A stretch of DNA of 64,000 nucleotides from Amblyornis subalaris (lineage: Eukaryota > Chordata > Aves > Passeriformes > Ptilonorhynchidae), in NCBI GenBank assembly GCA_018881555.1, contig JACAXG010000105.1:1914963-1978962 (forward strand), in the 5' to 3' direction. A program made the translations under genes and the position numbers. Below the pieces are notes generated by a model that saw only the letters and a program-made list of their open reading frames with translations, was not told where the DNA came from and did not search any database. Shown piece by piece: positions 12,759 through 26,007 of the stretch. Numbering within the stretch: the first letter of the stretch is position 1; the number at the start of each line of letters is the position of its first letter.

Positions 12759-13257
12759 ATTACCCTGTCAAGATAGGGAAAACACAAAAAAGGAGAAGCT
12801 CTTGGAGTACAAGAATAACCTATTTTTTTACTCTGACATATTATCTCCCTCACCCCGCTCCCATTCTGTTCCATACTTCTACCACTTAAGTCTTTCCTTT
12901 CCTTTCCCCAGTTGTTTGCTGTATTTATTACATGCCAAGCCTTACCTCTCTCCGTTTCACTCCTAATTGGAATAGTTAAAAGCATTGGTATGTCCCATAG
13001 AAATCAATGTTTTAAACAAGACAAAGAGAAGCACCATAGATGCCTGATGTAAGTTGCTGAAAGGTAATCCAAGTCAACCTACCATGTTTTGAACACTGGG
13101 AAAAGTCACCCTTGTATACAAAAAGCAGTGTTTGGTAGAGCCCCAGCAGAGCAACTGGTACTGAAAGCCTTATACCATTTTATGGCATGTTTTATCAATA
13201 GTCACACTTCTACCAATCATTTCTCACATATTTCTTGTCTCTACGTATAATACTCAC

Positions 13258-13369
13258 TCTTCCCAGTTCTTTATCTTCAAGAGCCAGCACCCCGGTGCTT
13301 TCTGTAAACAGTTTTACTTTGACAACAGGCCGAGGGTGAGTAGTGGTGAAATCCCCTTGGGTTCCCCAT
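13258..13369 (-). CDS. CADPS2: CADPS2 internal exon (C2 domain, exon E)
   Basis: This 112-bp exon starts with the last base of a split Gln codon and then encodes 37 residues: [34 protein letters not shown], then LGR. It ends in phase 0 at a GTGAGT donor. The acceptor in gene sense is GTTTTGTTTATTGCAG. It forms the central part of the C2 domain. With the previous exon it makes 234 bp, or 78 whole codons, so the phases agree exactly. It lies between two large introns (16.7 kb upstream, 10.8 kb downstream). The sequence is intact and highly conserved in style, as expected for a gene under purifying selection. Confidence 0.97.
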
Positions 13370-14994
13370 CTGCAATAAACAAAACAACAGAATTTAACTG
13401 GGGCTGAGGACAGGCCTGTGAGTGATAGGACTGTAATCTTTTCTGCAGAATATTTATCAATGCACTCCTAGAACTTAATTTTAAGAGCTTTAGGAAGAGG
13501 AGGGCAGGAAAGAAAAGGGAGGTACATTTTTGAACATCCAAGATCAAATATCTACATAGAAAAAAAGGCTTTTCTCAGTAATAAATCAGTTTTTCTGTAT
13601 GACTTTTGTCATAAAAAATCAATCAAAAATTTTTTAAAGGCAAAACTCAAGAGAAATTATATCTTCATAGAAAAAAAAGAACCAAGTAAAAAAGCAAATA
13701 GAGATCTATTTTTTATGAAACATACTATGTTCACTATCTTGTGCGTAAAAGTCAAATTAATTTAGCAAAGACTCATGTCTCAATTCACTTCAGGTGACTA
13801 TAGTATGAAGAAATGAAGAGACTTAGGCAGAGAAAATCTTATATTTTATGTGATGTTACAACTTAGTATGAGAATGCAGGAAAAACGTAAACACAAAGGC
13901 AAATAAAAGGAAAAAACCACGTTATTTATCTGAGTGACTATAGCTCTGCAAGATAATTACTGCCAAAGGGCTTCCTGCTTTTAGAGAACCTTAATTAGGC
14001 AGACAGACTTCTAGTTGTTAATCTCTTATCTCAGTTAAGACACTTGGTTTGCCAGCCTTCTCTCCCACCAGTGTGTGCCAGTGGTACAACAGAGGAAAGT
14101 TATACAAATTAGATTGCAACTTCCTTCAATGAACCAGTCAAAAGAAAATGCTTCAACTAACACGACTTACAGACTTCAAGACAAAGTCTAGAAATTAATA
14201 TGGAATCAAAACCAAAAAGCTTTAAGGAAGCAGCAGTTCTGTAAAAGCCAGTCCTCCAGGTGGCTGAACATGCCTGACTATGAAAGTGAGGTTCACCACA
14301 AATTAACCCAGCATTGCATTACATTCTGTCTTCATTGCTTTGTTTAGGCTAGATAGATGCTTACTCTGTCTGATGTGTGCACAGATTTAGCCTCAGCAAA
14401 GTGGTAATTGAAACAGGAACTCTGACAAGAAATTGCCTTCCGAAGTGGGAGAAAACCTGAATATGATTCGATGATAGATGCTGCAGCTGCAGGATAAGAC
14501 AATGCCTAGCAGGACTGCTTTTCCCAGAGGCGGTCCCAGGGATAGGTTTTCTGACAATACAGAAATGACATTTCCAAGGAGAAAGCACTTTCATAAAAGA
14601 CGAGATACTTGTATCTTCAGTTTAGCCTCCAGATTCCAGTGTTCAGGAAGAACACTGCCTTGAAACTGGAAACACAATCTAAGCACTTTGATAGCTGCAT
14701 CCTCTCTCTTAGCTGTCAGGTTTGTTTGTACTTGAGCCTTCAGAAGCCTTAAGCTGTGCATGCCACAATGGACAGCACCATACAAAATAACCAAGAGAAA
14801 CTTCGTTAAAATAACAAAACAAACCCAAACCCTCTCTACAAAGATCTAGTGCCAGCATCAACTCATACAAAAGAGAAGAGAAATAAGAGGTCAAGCTGAC
14901 TGATGGCAAGAGATGCAGCCTGTTCAATGAAGAGAACATCAGCAGCAGCGACTCAGGTTCTGCAAGCTGAGCAGCAGATGTGTGCTACAGCATT

Positions 14995-15018
14995 TGCTGG
15001 GGTTTGAGCACCCCAGCA
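14995..15018. repeat. GC-rich short hairpin
   Basis: Perfect 8-bp arms TGCTGGGG and CCCCAGCA with an 8-nt loop. Confidence 0.8.
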
Positions 15019-18000
15019 TCAGGTTCAAAGAGCTTCCTGGAAAGTGGTGCAGCTTCCTCTGGAGACCCAGGCTCCATCTCTGCAGGACACAGCAGAGAGA
15101 GATGGGGTATACACGAGCCTTGCCCAGGGAGCCTGACAGAATTTGCTCCGTCTCCAATTTAGATGGACAGTGAGAGACTGATGAGAGAGTAACACGGGGT
15201 CATCCACCTGTTGTTGACACTCATGTAGTACTAGAGATCACCTTTAACATCGGATCTGATCACTAGTCTTGACTGACATCTTTCTCCCATCCCTTGTTCC
15301 ATCCGCTGCAGTAAGTGAAAATCCTGGGCCGAAAAGCAACGGTCTGAATCAATTTCTAAAGCTTGATGCTCATGGTAGAAATATTTCATGCATTGATCTG
15401 CGTGGTCCTTGTTGATTAGGACTTCAGCTGACTCTCACAGCCTCTTAGGAACATGTTTTTGGAAGTGAATTATCTGTAAGAGCAGATGATCACAGATTTT
15501 ACTGACTAGATTTTACCATCATTCCACACGAAAGAGCTCATGAGGAATCATGTTGTGTTAGAAAAGGCAAATCGAAGATTGTATTCTTTAGCATCACAAT
15601 TACTTGTGGGTATCTGATGTTCCTATCAGCTGCCAATATAACAGCAAAGTACGCATAGCTCATCTTTTTGTTCATTGTGGATTTTTAGAACACAAGTCCT
15701 GTTTCTTTGAAGCTTTATGTTGTTGCAGAGGTATCAATTCATACCATTTGAAAGCAGAAGTTGAGAGAACACAGCCAAAATAGAAATGGTATCCTGTTCA
15801 TTTTAGCTTGCTCCTTCCAAGAAAGGAAGAGACCCAATAATCCAGACAAATTGAGTTTCTCTAGATAGATTGAGTTTATCTATATGCTGAACATTTAAAA
15901 GCACATTATTGTGTTATTATGCGTACTATTAATGCATCAGGCAACAACTGAAGCAGAAGTCAGAAATGACAGCCTAATCAAAACTCCCAGGTGCAGTCTA
16001 ACCTATATGAATGTCCATGCTAATAACAATTTGCATTTTCTTTCTTTCATCAGTATGAAATGAAGTGTAGCAATAAGAATGGCCTTTCTGACTGTAGTTT
16101 GCATTGCCACCATCAGTTGCAAATATACTTCAGTTCTCTAGAAATAGAATTCTGATCTGTAAAGATTGTGCCATGAATACAAGAAGATACTAGGAACTCA
16201 GTATTTATTAAGGGTGACCCAAAACAAGGGATAGACTGATTAAAGCATGCAGTTGTACATAAGTTAGCCTATTTTGAAATGCTCTTTACTGTTCTGAAAT
16301 TATACAGGTGCTCAATATCCGTCAGATTTCAATTTTATTTTGCCCTGTGGCTATTTATTTTATGAAACCTTTTTGGACCCCAGTCAACAAATCAACAATT
16401 TGTTTGTTCTTCCTGTTTATGAATAATACTTCATTTTAACCAAATTCCATTTAAATGGATATCACACTTTCAGCTTCTTTATCTGAGAGGATAAAAACCT
16501 ATATCAGATTTTCAGCATACAGATCAACTTAAAATTTATTATAACGTAAATAACTTTGAATAAGGTACTGTCCCATCATCTGTGACAAAGAACTGTGCAA
16601 TTAAATTGCATCAATCTTATCTATAATGCTAAGATTTTAAATATAGCCTTTCTAGCCAATAAATAAGATTTTACTGAAACACTTGTTATTTCCACTGTAA
16701 AATTCCATCAATTTTCCCATACTTTTGGATATTTATTCAAGATCTATATACCTATTCAAGGAGCTGGTGAGCTTAATGGTGAAAATAGGTTAGGAGAATA
16801 CCTAATAATAATTGAAACAATACCTGAACAGTAATTATCATGATGCAAATCTTGACCTCCATTGTAATTTCTTATTTCAATTTTCAGATTTTATGTGCTA
16901 GTATAATTATATCCACTTCATTTCTCAAAAATTTCTTTTTTTCCAAAACATGTTTGTTTTCTATCAAGTGCATTTATTGACACCTACTAAAACATAAATA
17001 TTTCCAGTTCTCACATCTGCTTAATCTCATTGCAGTGAATATTTTAGAAAAACATTTCCTTTAAATTTCAAAGGTAAGCTGCTAGGTATAGGTCAGACAA
17101 ATCTATATTTTTCTTTTAAGTTTGGGGTTGCACCCTGATATTTTTCCTGGAGAAAATACAGTACTTCTCAGAATGTTTTTTCTGAAGCCCAGATTAGAAG
17201 TCAACCACCATACAAAAGATTGTTCATATTATTCATAAGAGAAAAAGTTTTAAATTGTTTAATTGAACTATTTTCTGTTTTAAATAGGAACTAACAATGT
17301 GGTCTCCAGAATCTGAATGTTGAATAAAGAAAAGTTACCTTTCTTTATATTTTAACTTTTAACACCAATAACTGAAATATTTTCTGCATGAAAATACATC
17401 TTACAGCTGGCTTTTATTTTTCATACAGGTGAACCTGTAGGTTGTAACCTGGCTTTCTGTGAAAACAGAAGCAATTCATATGTGCCATTTTGTTCTTGTT
17501 TGAGTCAAAGTATATTACAGATAATTTAATTAAAGCTTGCTTTGCTGTGGAACTCCTGAACTGTGGAAGGGTGAGAAGGAAGAACAAGCAAATTAATTAA
17601 TCTATCTTCTGAAATTGTTATTTACAAACAGTGTATCTTTAGTAAGCCTTAATTAAATAGAAAAATGCAATGCTTCATATTCGTTAGACCATATGTTTTA
17701 ACTACGAAATGTATGCAAGCAATGGAAACAGAAAATCAACCACCCCCACGCCTTTGGAGGACCCATTGATTCATGAATATTTAGCCAATGATTTTTGTTA
17801 ATGTGAACAATTTTGGTTCTGAAAGTGTCCAGATGGGAAGTACAAAATTTTAGACAAGTATGGATCTCATGCAATATTTTTATTAAGTTAAATAACTACC
17901 ATTATTGCATGGTTTGAGGGTTTTTTTTTTAATCTTGTTTGAAAAGCAGTCAAAAGTAACAATAATTTCAACACTAAGTGCTGCAGTGTGCTCACAGCAT

Positions 18001-19834
18001 GGTCACCTGCAGCCCATGTAGCATACTGCAGACCTCTAAAACTACCAACTTTAAGTCTGAAAAAACCCCTATTTCTGCCTCTTCAGGCTCTCCTTTTGCC
18101 ATATAATTTTTCTCTGTATACATCCTTTTTCTGCTTTTACCTACTCATTCTCTTTACTGTAGAAACTGCAGTGATTTGATGTTTGTTCATCTTTAACCAT
18201 AAGCCAGTTTTTTCACCACATTTCTTTGCTGCTGTCAGAGATACGTGGGCTGATACAGTAATTAGTGACAAAATCTATTCCCAAAGTTTATTTCCCTTCA
18301 CTGCAAAAGTACCTACTTCAAGCAAGAAGGTGAATGTTTATTTCAGCTAAAGATTTATCCCTGTGTCACAGAAACCCCTCCAAGCGAATTTATTTTTCTA
18401 CTTCAGTTTGGAACACATTTCATACACTGGAAACAGCAGCAAATTTCTCTCTCAGGTTTTCCATTCAACTCATGGTCTCTGTTAGTCAAAGCTTTTTATA
18501 TGAAATCATGGGAGTGAATGTAATAAAATTTATTATTCTAAGCAAAGTTCTAGAAATTTTATTTTAGCCCTATTTATTGGAATACTTCATCTATGATAAT
18601 TCTACAGAATTCTACAGAATTTTTACACCATTTCTTGTCCTCAGAAATATGGAAATCTTGTTTTTGAAACCAATACCAGAGTGTATTGGTCTCCTTGGTG
18701 CCATCTTTTGCATCTTTCTGGGTTTGATTCTTGGTTTAAGTCTTCTGCATAACCTCAACAGGTTTCTTAAGTATTCATTAAATTTCCTTATGAGGCCGTC
18801 TAGAAGAGTCTTCTTATTTCCTATCCATACAGGGATGTGGGCAGAGCTGGAATGAGCAGGAAGACCCACCCAAGTCAGTTTGTTAGGCATCTTACTGCTC
18901 CACAGGAGTAAGAGATTTACCAGCATTTCGTCTTTGCACATCTTGGAGCTGGACTGGAAATAGAATATTGAGGTCTCTGTAACATCTCTGTGTTTCAACT
19001 ATTTCAAGAATCTATACCAACTCTGCTGTTTCTACTTCGTTTAGAAAACAACTAGAAAAATAGGTGGTATGTATTATCCTCAGGTTAGAAACCATACTTA
19101 CAGTGCAAGTTGCGAGGTGAAAGGCCAGGAAACAAAAGGACAGATGAGACTGAGCACCTCCCTGACACATCCAACTACAATGATACTTCAAAACACTTCA
19201 AATCCAGATCTGACAAACATTCTGTTGTTAGTGAAAGATTGTGTGAGCCTGGAATTTATGAAATGTGGCGTATTACTATGTCCAACTGCACAGATGCAGA
19301 CAGAGAGAGAAAATGTGAGCCCAGGAGCGAGGCGCTCTACCAGCAGTGCAAGTCACCCCACAGTGATCTGACAATAAATCTATAATTTGACGAGGAGGCT
19401 CCACTCAGCCAAATAAAAATAGAGTTAAATCCATACTTATCTGATTTCAGTGTTTTTACTGAGACTCCTAAAGAGAGTATTAGTTGGTGCTAATTGCTAC
19501 TAGTTCTTCCCCGCTGATACTTGGAAAAATATCATAAGCATTTCATTTTCTCTTATGAGCACAAAAGTACCCATCCATTTGTTAATGATTGACACCAGGA
19601 TGCTACACTAGAAATCATAACTTTAACAGCTGTCTCATACAACCCAAAATCATGTTTTTGTCTTTTGCCAACCATACAAAATAATATGAACATTGCAGCT
19701 TCTCCCTTCGATGAAAGTTCGTGAAAAATGATGTTGAAAGTTACTGCATATGCAACAGGAGTTTATTATGCAGCACTAAGGATTTAATAGGGTAAAGATT
19801 ATTCCTTATACGCAACATTACAACCACTATTTTT

Positions 19835-19860
19835 ATACATACATATATATATATTTATGT
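19835..19860. repeat. TA-rich microsatellite
   Basis: A run of ATACATACATATATATATAT type in intron. Confidence 0.8.
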
Positions 19861-22800
19861 ATGCATTCTCCAGTACATCAAAGAGATCTAGAATTAATGT
19901 TTGGAACCACAAGGGAAACAGCTTATATGCTTGTACCTTTCTATAATGCTTATAATGGGATTTACATTGTAAATGTTTCTCCTGGAGAATATTTTTTTTT
20001 TCTCTATTTGAAAATTACTCATTTATTTTGATGGAAGAACAAGGAGCATAATTTCCTCACTCAAAGCAAGCACATTAAACTGCAGCTGAAAAGCAAGGCA
20101 TAAAGAAAGTTCTAAACAAATCATAACATCCTTTCACAGTAGAAGCAAAGACAAGCCCCACACTCAGGCAAACTGAACTATGAGCTTGGCGATGTGTCAT
20201 GGCCTTTCATCACTGACCTCATCTAAGCTTCTATGTCCCAACTCTGTTCTTCTCTGTGTTATACTGTGATTCCACTACTTTATGTACAAATCGTGATGAG
20301 AAATACAGATTCATTGTTTTACAATCACTATCAAAGAAACACTGATACTTTGCATAAATACTTTGTGTATTTAGCTACTATTTTATGGGCTGTCAGCTAC
20401 TGAAGGCACATGACAATAATAATGGTTTTAACCCTGAGGTTCCCATTAAAATGTCCCTAAAGCTACCAAACATAGGCAGGAGAAAAATAATTTGTTCTAC
20501 AGAGATGGATGTCAGGAGGAAGCGAAAGTACAGAAAAAAGGCAAGTCTTGGTATAAGCATGGAAAGTCATGCAATTGCCTTTAAAGGTCACCTTTGATTC
20601 CACCTAAGCAGAGTCTACACTACTGTCTTTTACCACTTACCATTTATTTCTGTCTATATGAAACTTTTGACTCAGCACACTAGTGGTTTGAAAGCCAGAT
20701 TAACAAACCATATCTTCAGCACTTCCCTTAAAGAAAATTTGTATTCAGCACCTGTAGCTCCACAAACTAAGCAGCCCATCATTTCATTTCTGGAAGCATT
20801 GTTGAGTCACTATCTAGTATAATTACTCAAAAAAAGTAATTGTTTGGGTAATTTTTTCTTTTTCTGTGGATTCAGCAGCAAAATCAAGGGTTTTTAGGGT
20901 GACTGTTACAAAACAATGGGAATCGCTTCCTGGAACTATTTTCTCAAGAACAGAAAGCTTCAAATTGGATCCTTACTTTGGCAACAGCAAAGATACAGTG
21001 TTTTGATGGACATGCTATATTGTAAAGCTCCTTTACACAACTAGACTAATATGAAAGAAAAAAAGAATAATCTGATCATATGCAGATTTTTTTCAAGATT
21101 TGCTTTTGGTAAAATAACAACTGTTTTAGAGAAAGGAATTAACAGAGATCAAAATTGCTGTTTATCTTGGAGCTAATAATGAGCTATAAAAATAATGTAT
21201 TTATTTTTAAACATAAAAATTATTAATATATGGAAAAATTACTTGTAAAAAACCACAACAAAACTGTGATTAGTTTTTCTTTAAAATAAAAACGTATCTA
21301 ATAGAAACCAGAAAGGCAAATCAGAAGAGAGATTCAGTGCATAATAAGCAATAAGTAAAAACACTCATTTAGGCTTCCTACACTGAAAAGGAGAAAAGTG
21401 CACTCTAATAGTACCGAATGTTATTATTGTCATCAAAACCATAAAACAGTACGAACAAATTATTACTCAGTCTTGCTTTCCTATCACACTTTCAATACAG
21501 GCAACCAAGACAAGCCAGGGTGAAAATTTTCATGGGTATGTATCTAGACTGACACACTGCCAGGTGCTGGAAACCATTGATAAATATTAAGTGAAAAATT
21601 CAGGACAGGCATTACCTCCTGTGTCCCACCAAGGTTCAAACCCACCTAGAGACTGGTGATGGAAACAAAGGCAAGACATGGTCATTTATACTCCTGAAAT
21701 TTCTGTATGCAGATTTATTTCACTTTTTCCTTGAAAAAGATAATTATGAATCCATCACAACTCTGTTAAAAGTTGCAACTCCTATTTACCTCATGTTACT
21801 TCGTATTTCTGTGACACTTGAAACCTTCAAAATGTTGTACAAACATAGATAAACTCACAGTACTTTGATGAAGCAGATAGATGCTGTCATCTCAGTCTAA
21901 AGATGTGGGAAAACAAATCACAAAACAGACTGACCTACTTGGGCTTGCAGAGTCTATTAGGGAAGACCCAGGAATCAAATCAGAAAATGTCAGTTACTCC
22001 AGTTGGCATCAGACCAATTGGTGTGTTTTATTCTAAAACGCCTTTTACTGCTCTTTCTGACTCATACTGTTCTCATCAGCTGTCCACACTACCCTGCCTT
22101 TGTTTTTGCTGTCGTCCTACTCTCAATCTGCTGGTATTGCTTTCAATTAGGCACATTAACCTGTAGACTCATACCTTAAATAAGATGTAGTAATTAAGAA
22201 ATTTCAGGATCTATAAATACATATTCTTCATCTGTTCAGTGGACTATTCTGTATTCCAAATATACTGCACCTCTTGACACCTCTGAGGATCAATGCACAT
22301 ACTAACACAGTGGCAGCAGAGAAGAGTCTGCCCATGATGGGGTGAAAAACAGTTTTCTGAATGTCATGAGCATTTGAGATGTATAAAGTATTCTTAGCCT
22401 GAACAGGATCCAAAAGCAGAAACTTATTTCTTTCAAATCCTTTTTCTCAAGATTTCTCTTTACCCAAAACAACAACCCAAAACTAAATGAAGACGTAAAA
22501 TTTTATTCCAATTCAAACACTGTATCTAGTAAAATGTTTAGCAATTAATTTGAATGTACCTGTGTCATATGGTTTACAAGGAATATAAGCAAATTTTTGA
22601 AAGGTCTCTTCAAACTAAAGATACAAGAATAGCATATATTTAAAATGTAAAATAGGACATTTAGGTCATATGAAAATTTAAGAGAAATGCAAAGGAATTG
22701 TTTTCATGTCAACTATTGCCCACAAACAATAATTAAATTTTCTGAAGATAGACACGTGCAGACCACTTTGAATGGTAAATTTCAAATTCACTCTACCAGA

Positions 22801-23412
22801 GTATTCCAGGAAGAGACTGGAGATAAAATTTGAGGTAATCCTTCTCTACCCAAACTTTTTTTGACAGACCACATCCCTCTAGATGATACTTTACAGGCTG
22901 CCTTTGCCTTCACTTTGACCCAGCCAGAGACCAGGTAGCTATGTTAGAATAAGGCTTAGCCTGATCAAAACCATTTTGCTTGTAAGCAAGATTTAATTAG
23001 CTTTGCCTCCACAGCATGCTATTCACAGCCAAATGCTTTCCAGTTTTAGGCTGGATCACACACCTGTAGATGCTTTAGCACAATGTTAGAGAAAGCTTAT
23101 ATGTGTCTGCAAGATACTAGTTGCATTTGTTGTGGATCAGGTGAGAATGAGAATGGAAACAGATATAACATGTACATTGAGCAGTGTGTAAACAGTCTTT
23201 CTCCAAGCTCTGATTGCTATAGTGAAAGGCATGGGTGGGACATGCATCTTCAAACCCAAAGATTTCCAAAATACACTGTGAAATAAAACTAGTATCAGTC
23301 TTGCAAGAGATGTGTAATGTAATCCCACATTTTAAAAGAAGACAGATACACAGCTTTTCTTTTTAGCAGTGCCACTAGATGAGGAGGGTTAATACTCACC
23401 GTCTATATTATA

Positions 23413-23437
23413 TAGGGTATATATATAATATACCCTA
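23413..23437. repeat. AT-rich hairpin with perfect 10-bp arms
   Basis: TAGGGTATAT (23413-23422) and ATATACCCTA (23428-23437) flank a 5-nt loop, ATATA. It lies about 200 bp from a CR1 fragment but is not part of it. Confidence 0.9.
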
Positions 23438-23640
23438 ATATATGCCTTGGTGACATAAGGATTACGTTTATTGTTAGCTATCCAAACAGAGCAGAGAATA
23501 CAACCAACCTTAATTATCTCCTTTCATCCCAATTTCTTCCATGCCATACCTCTTTACCTGAAAACAGAATATTCCCTTCTAACAGTAGTGGCTTTCACAA
23601 GTCCCTTAGGTAGATAGACTTAGAGTATTTTGGGAGTTAA

Positions 23641-23775
23641 TCATAGAATCACCATGAAATTTAGGCTGAAAGGAACCTCTGGAGGTCATCTAGTTCAAAC
23701 CCTGTGCAGAACAAGGCCAGTTAAAATTAGGTTGCTCAGATTATTATCCAGTGGAGTTTCAAATGTCTTTTAATA
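23641..23775 (-). mobile_element. CR1 LINE 3'-end fragment
   Basis: On the plus strand it reads TCATAGAATCACC, then GGAACCTCTGGAGGTCATCT, then GGTTGCTCAG, the reverse complement of a CR1 3' end. Similarity fades after about 23775. 5'-truncated copies like this are the normal result of CR1 retrotransposition. It is diverged and non-coding. Confidence 0.85.
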
Positions 23776-25888
23776 TAAAGTACATAATTCATTTCTCTGC
23801 AATAAGAGAGATGAAAAATTTCTTAGACAATACAAAATAGTAATCAATGACAGAAAATAGCACCAAGGCACCAAGAATAAGTGAAAAAAAGTCATGTGTA
23901 TTTTCAGCAGAATCTATATTCCTTTTGTGAAACTCTTCTATCATTAATTCAGAACAGAGGCTGGGATAAATGTATATTCTTGTTTTTCTCCATAATTTCC
24001 TTTACTGAACCAAGGAAACATTGGATAATTTCCTACTGTTAATTTCTTTTTTGTCCTCGTAACAGCTGGATATTAGACCAACATATATGATATTTGATCA
24101 TAGCACCCAATTTTTTGAAAGGTAGTTTCTTCCACCCTATTTTGTAAATTGCTCCAAAAAGAAACACCTACTGATATATGACAAGATGAACACAATGATG
24201 GAATTTATCCTTTGGAGATACAAACATGAATCTTAGAGAAAATGTTAACAATCATTACACAACTCAATCAAACCTAGTTTATGAAAACAGACACACTTTG
24301 TTTCTTGTTGTGATGCCCACCCATCTCCCTAAAATTCCAAAATACTATTAAAGGATCATGCTCATCTTCACCAAGTTTTCAGCATTGTATACATCAACAT
24401 AATTATGTTTCTCAAGCTTTAGCCTGCGAAATGGTCTTACTAATAATACACAGAGGTTCTCTAACATACAAATTCGTTTTTGTAAACGTTGCATAAACTG
24501 TACTTATGTTTTAAAGAAAACAAGTCTTTATGTCAAAAGTAGGATGAACAATTCTGCTTTGTTATCCTCTGCGAGATCAACACTGGATTTTGCCGCACTT
24601 ATCTGCAAGTAAAAACTTTCAGAGGTAACAGTCAAAAGAACAGGTGAAAGTAAAAGACCCTATTCAAGAAGCTAAATCCTGAAGAGAATTTATCCTCAGA
24701 AGATACAATAGGAAGCATATGAGCAGCAAGCTAAGCACAGTTAAATCAGGCACCATGAAAATGCAATCTTATTATCCCCATGTACAAAATCCCATGTGCA
24801 AACATACTCATTTCAATAAAAAAAGCACTCAGACAAAGAACAGAACAAAACCCCAAACTGTAAGGCGAGTTGGTCAGCTTGCCAGCAACAGAAGAGTTTG
24901 ATTACTGCCTCTCTGATAAGCCAGAACTTGTGTTTCTGTTCCTCCTTTCTTCCTTCTTAAATGTTTATTATCTGATTTTCTATTTAAGAATCAAAGCAAT
25001 ATGAGGCAGGTACAACTTCTTCATTCTACGGTTTCTCTAGCGCAAAAGCAAGAACATGGATTCCTACACATGTAAACAATATGAGGAACGATTGCAGAAA
25101 ACTAACAGTATAATTCAAGTATTACTGAACAAAACAAACTTCATTTATGCAGATGTATCAGACAGAGGGCAATAGCATGTGGGAAAAGAAGAGTAGGTGT
25201 GCCTTCTCCTTCCTTACATACTGTACAACCGTGTTGTCAACCACAAGTTAGGTGACAGTTCTAAATTTTATTATCCCCTTTCTTCCCTTAATCAAAAATA
25301 ATAATTAGAAAGTTGCAGGGACTATGATGAAGAAAGAAAACTAGCTGATGACTGGAACATGATTGTCACAGGTTACAAATGTTATCTATCCTTTTCCCCT
25401 TGAGAAATGTCATCTTAGGCCACATCCTCAAAACACCCTATTAAAAAAAGTATTATTTTTTAAATGACAAAACATCTCATTTAAGAAAGTTTTAAATTTC
25501 AGAAATTAGGCCTTTTTTTTCTTTTTTTTTTTACTGCTTTGTGAAAGTTTTGCTATTCAATCTTTCGTTAATGTATCCACAAGTTCTCATACTTCAAATA
25601 CTTTATGGAATTAATGATGGTAGAGTATTTCATAAAAATAATGTAAGCAACATTTACTTTATCTGCGCAGTACTGACTGAGGCTCCCTGCCTCCTGTAGT
25701 CAGTTAGTTAATCATGCATTCTTCACATACCTCTAACATATAATAGCCCTTTTAATAAGATTATGCAATCATTGGCAGTAAAATATGATCATCTTATTTG
25801 TCTTGTTCATATGAAGAATATCTGTCGCTGTAGGGACGGTGACGACACACACACACAGACCGTGCCTCCGACAAAGGGCATAAAAGCG

Positions 25889-25894
25889 TTTATT
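25889..25894 (-). promoter_or_regulatory. Polyadenylation signal AATAAA in sense-oriented LTR
   Basis: The hexamer AATAAA on the minus strand lies in TTTAATAAACGC. A GT-rich run (GTGTGTGTGTGT) lies about 33-44 nt downstream on the same strand, the arrangement expected of a working cleavage site. Because the LTR reads with CADPS2, the signal would be present in CADPS2 pre-mRNA. Use in vivo is not shown by sequence. Confidence 0.55.
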
Positions 25895-25950
25895 AAACAA
25901 CGCAGCCTCTCTTGATACGCTTTCGTATGTTATCATTTGTGTTACATAGT

Positions 25951-26007
25951 CATTGGCTGCTAAATTACTACAATATACTCATTGGCTGTTATTAACTACA
26001 ATATACT
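25951..26007 (-). repeat. Tandem repeat with CCAAT boxes in LTR U3
   Basis: Two copies, 25951-25979 (29 bp) and 25980-26007 (28 bp), share CATTGGCTG at the left and ACTACAATATACT at the right. Each contains a CCAAT box on the minus strand. Duplicated U3 enhancer blocks are common in retroviral LTRs. Confidence 0.75.

Larger units (their letters stand above)
2486..13257 (-). other. CADPS2: CADPS2 intron between exons E and F (about 10.8 kb)
   Basis: Bounded by a GTGAGT donor at the right and a TTTGCAG acceptor at the left (gene sense). It contains an LTR-like element (11473-12132), a tRNA-Ile SINE (12612-12758), a short TTTTA repeat (5116-5135), an 18-bp palindrome (4681-4698) and an inverted repeat (10790-10848). 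From 2486 to about 11400 I recognise no interspersed repeat. Open frames at 5778-6161 and 6344-6804 are judged spurious. Confidence 0.9.
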
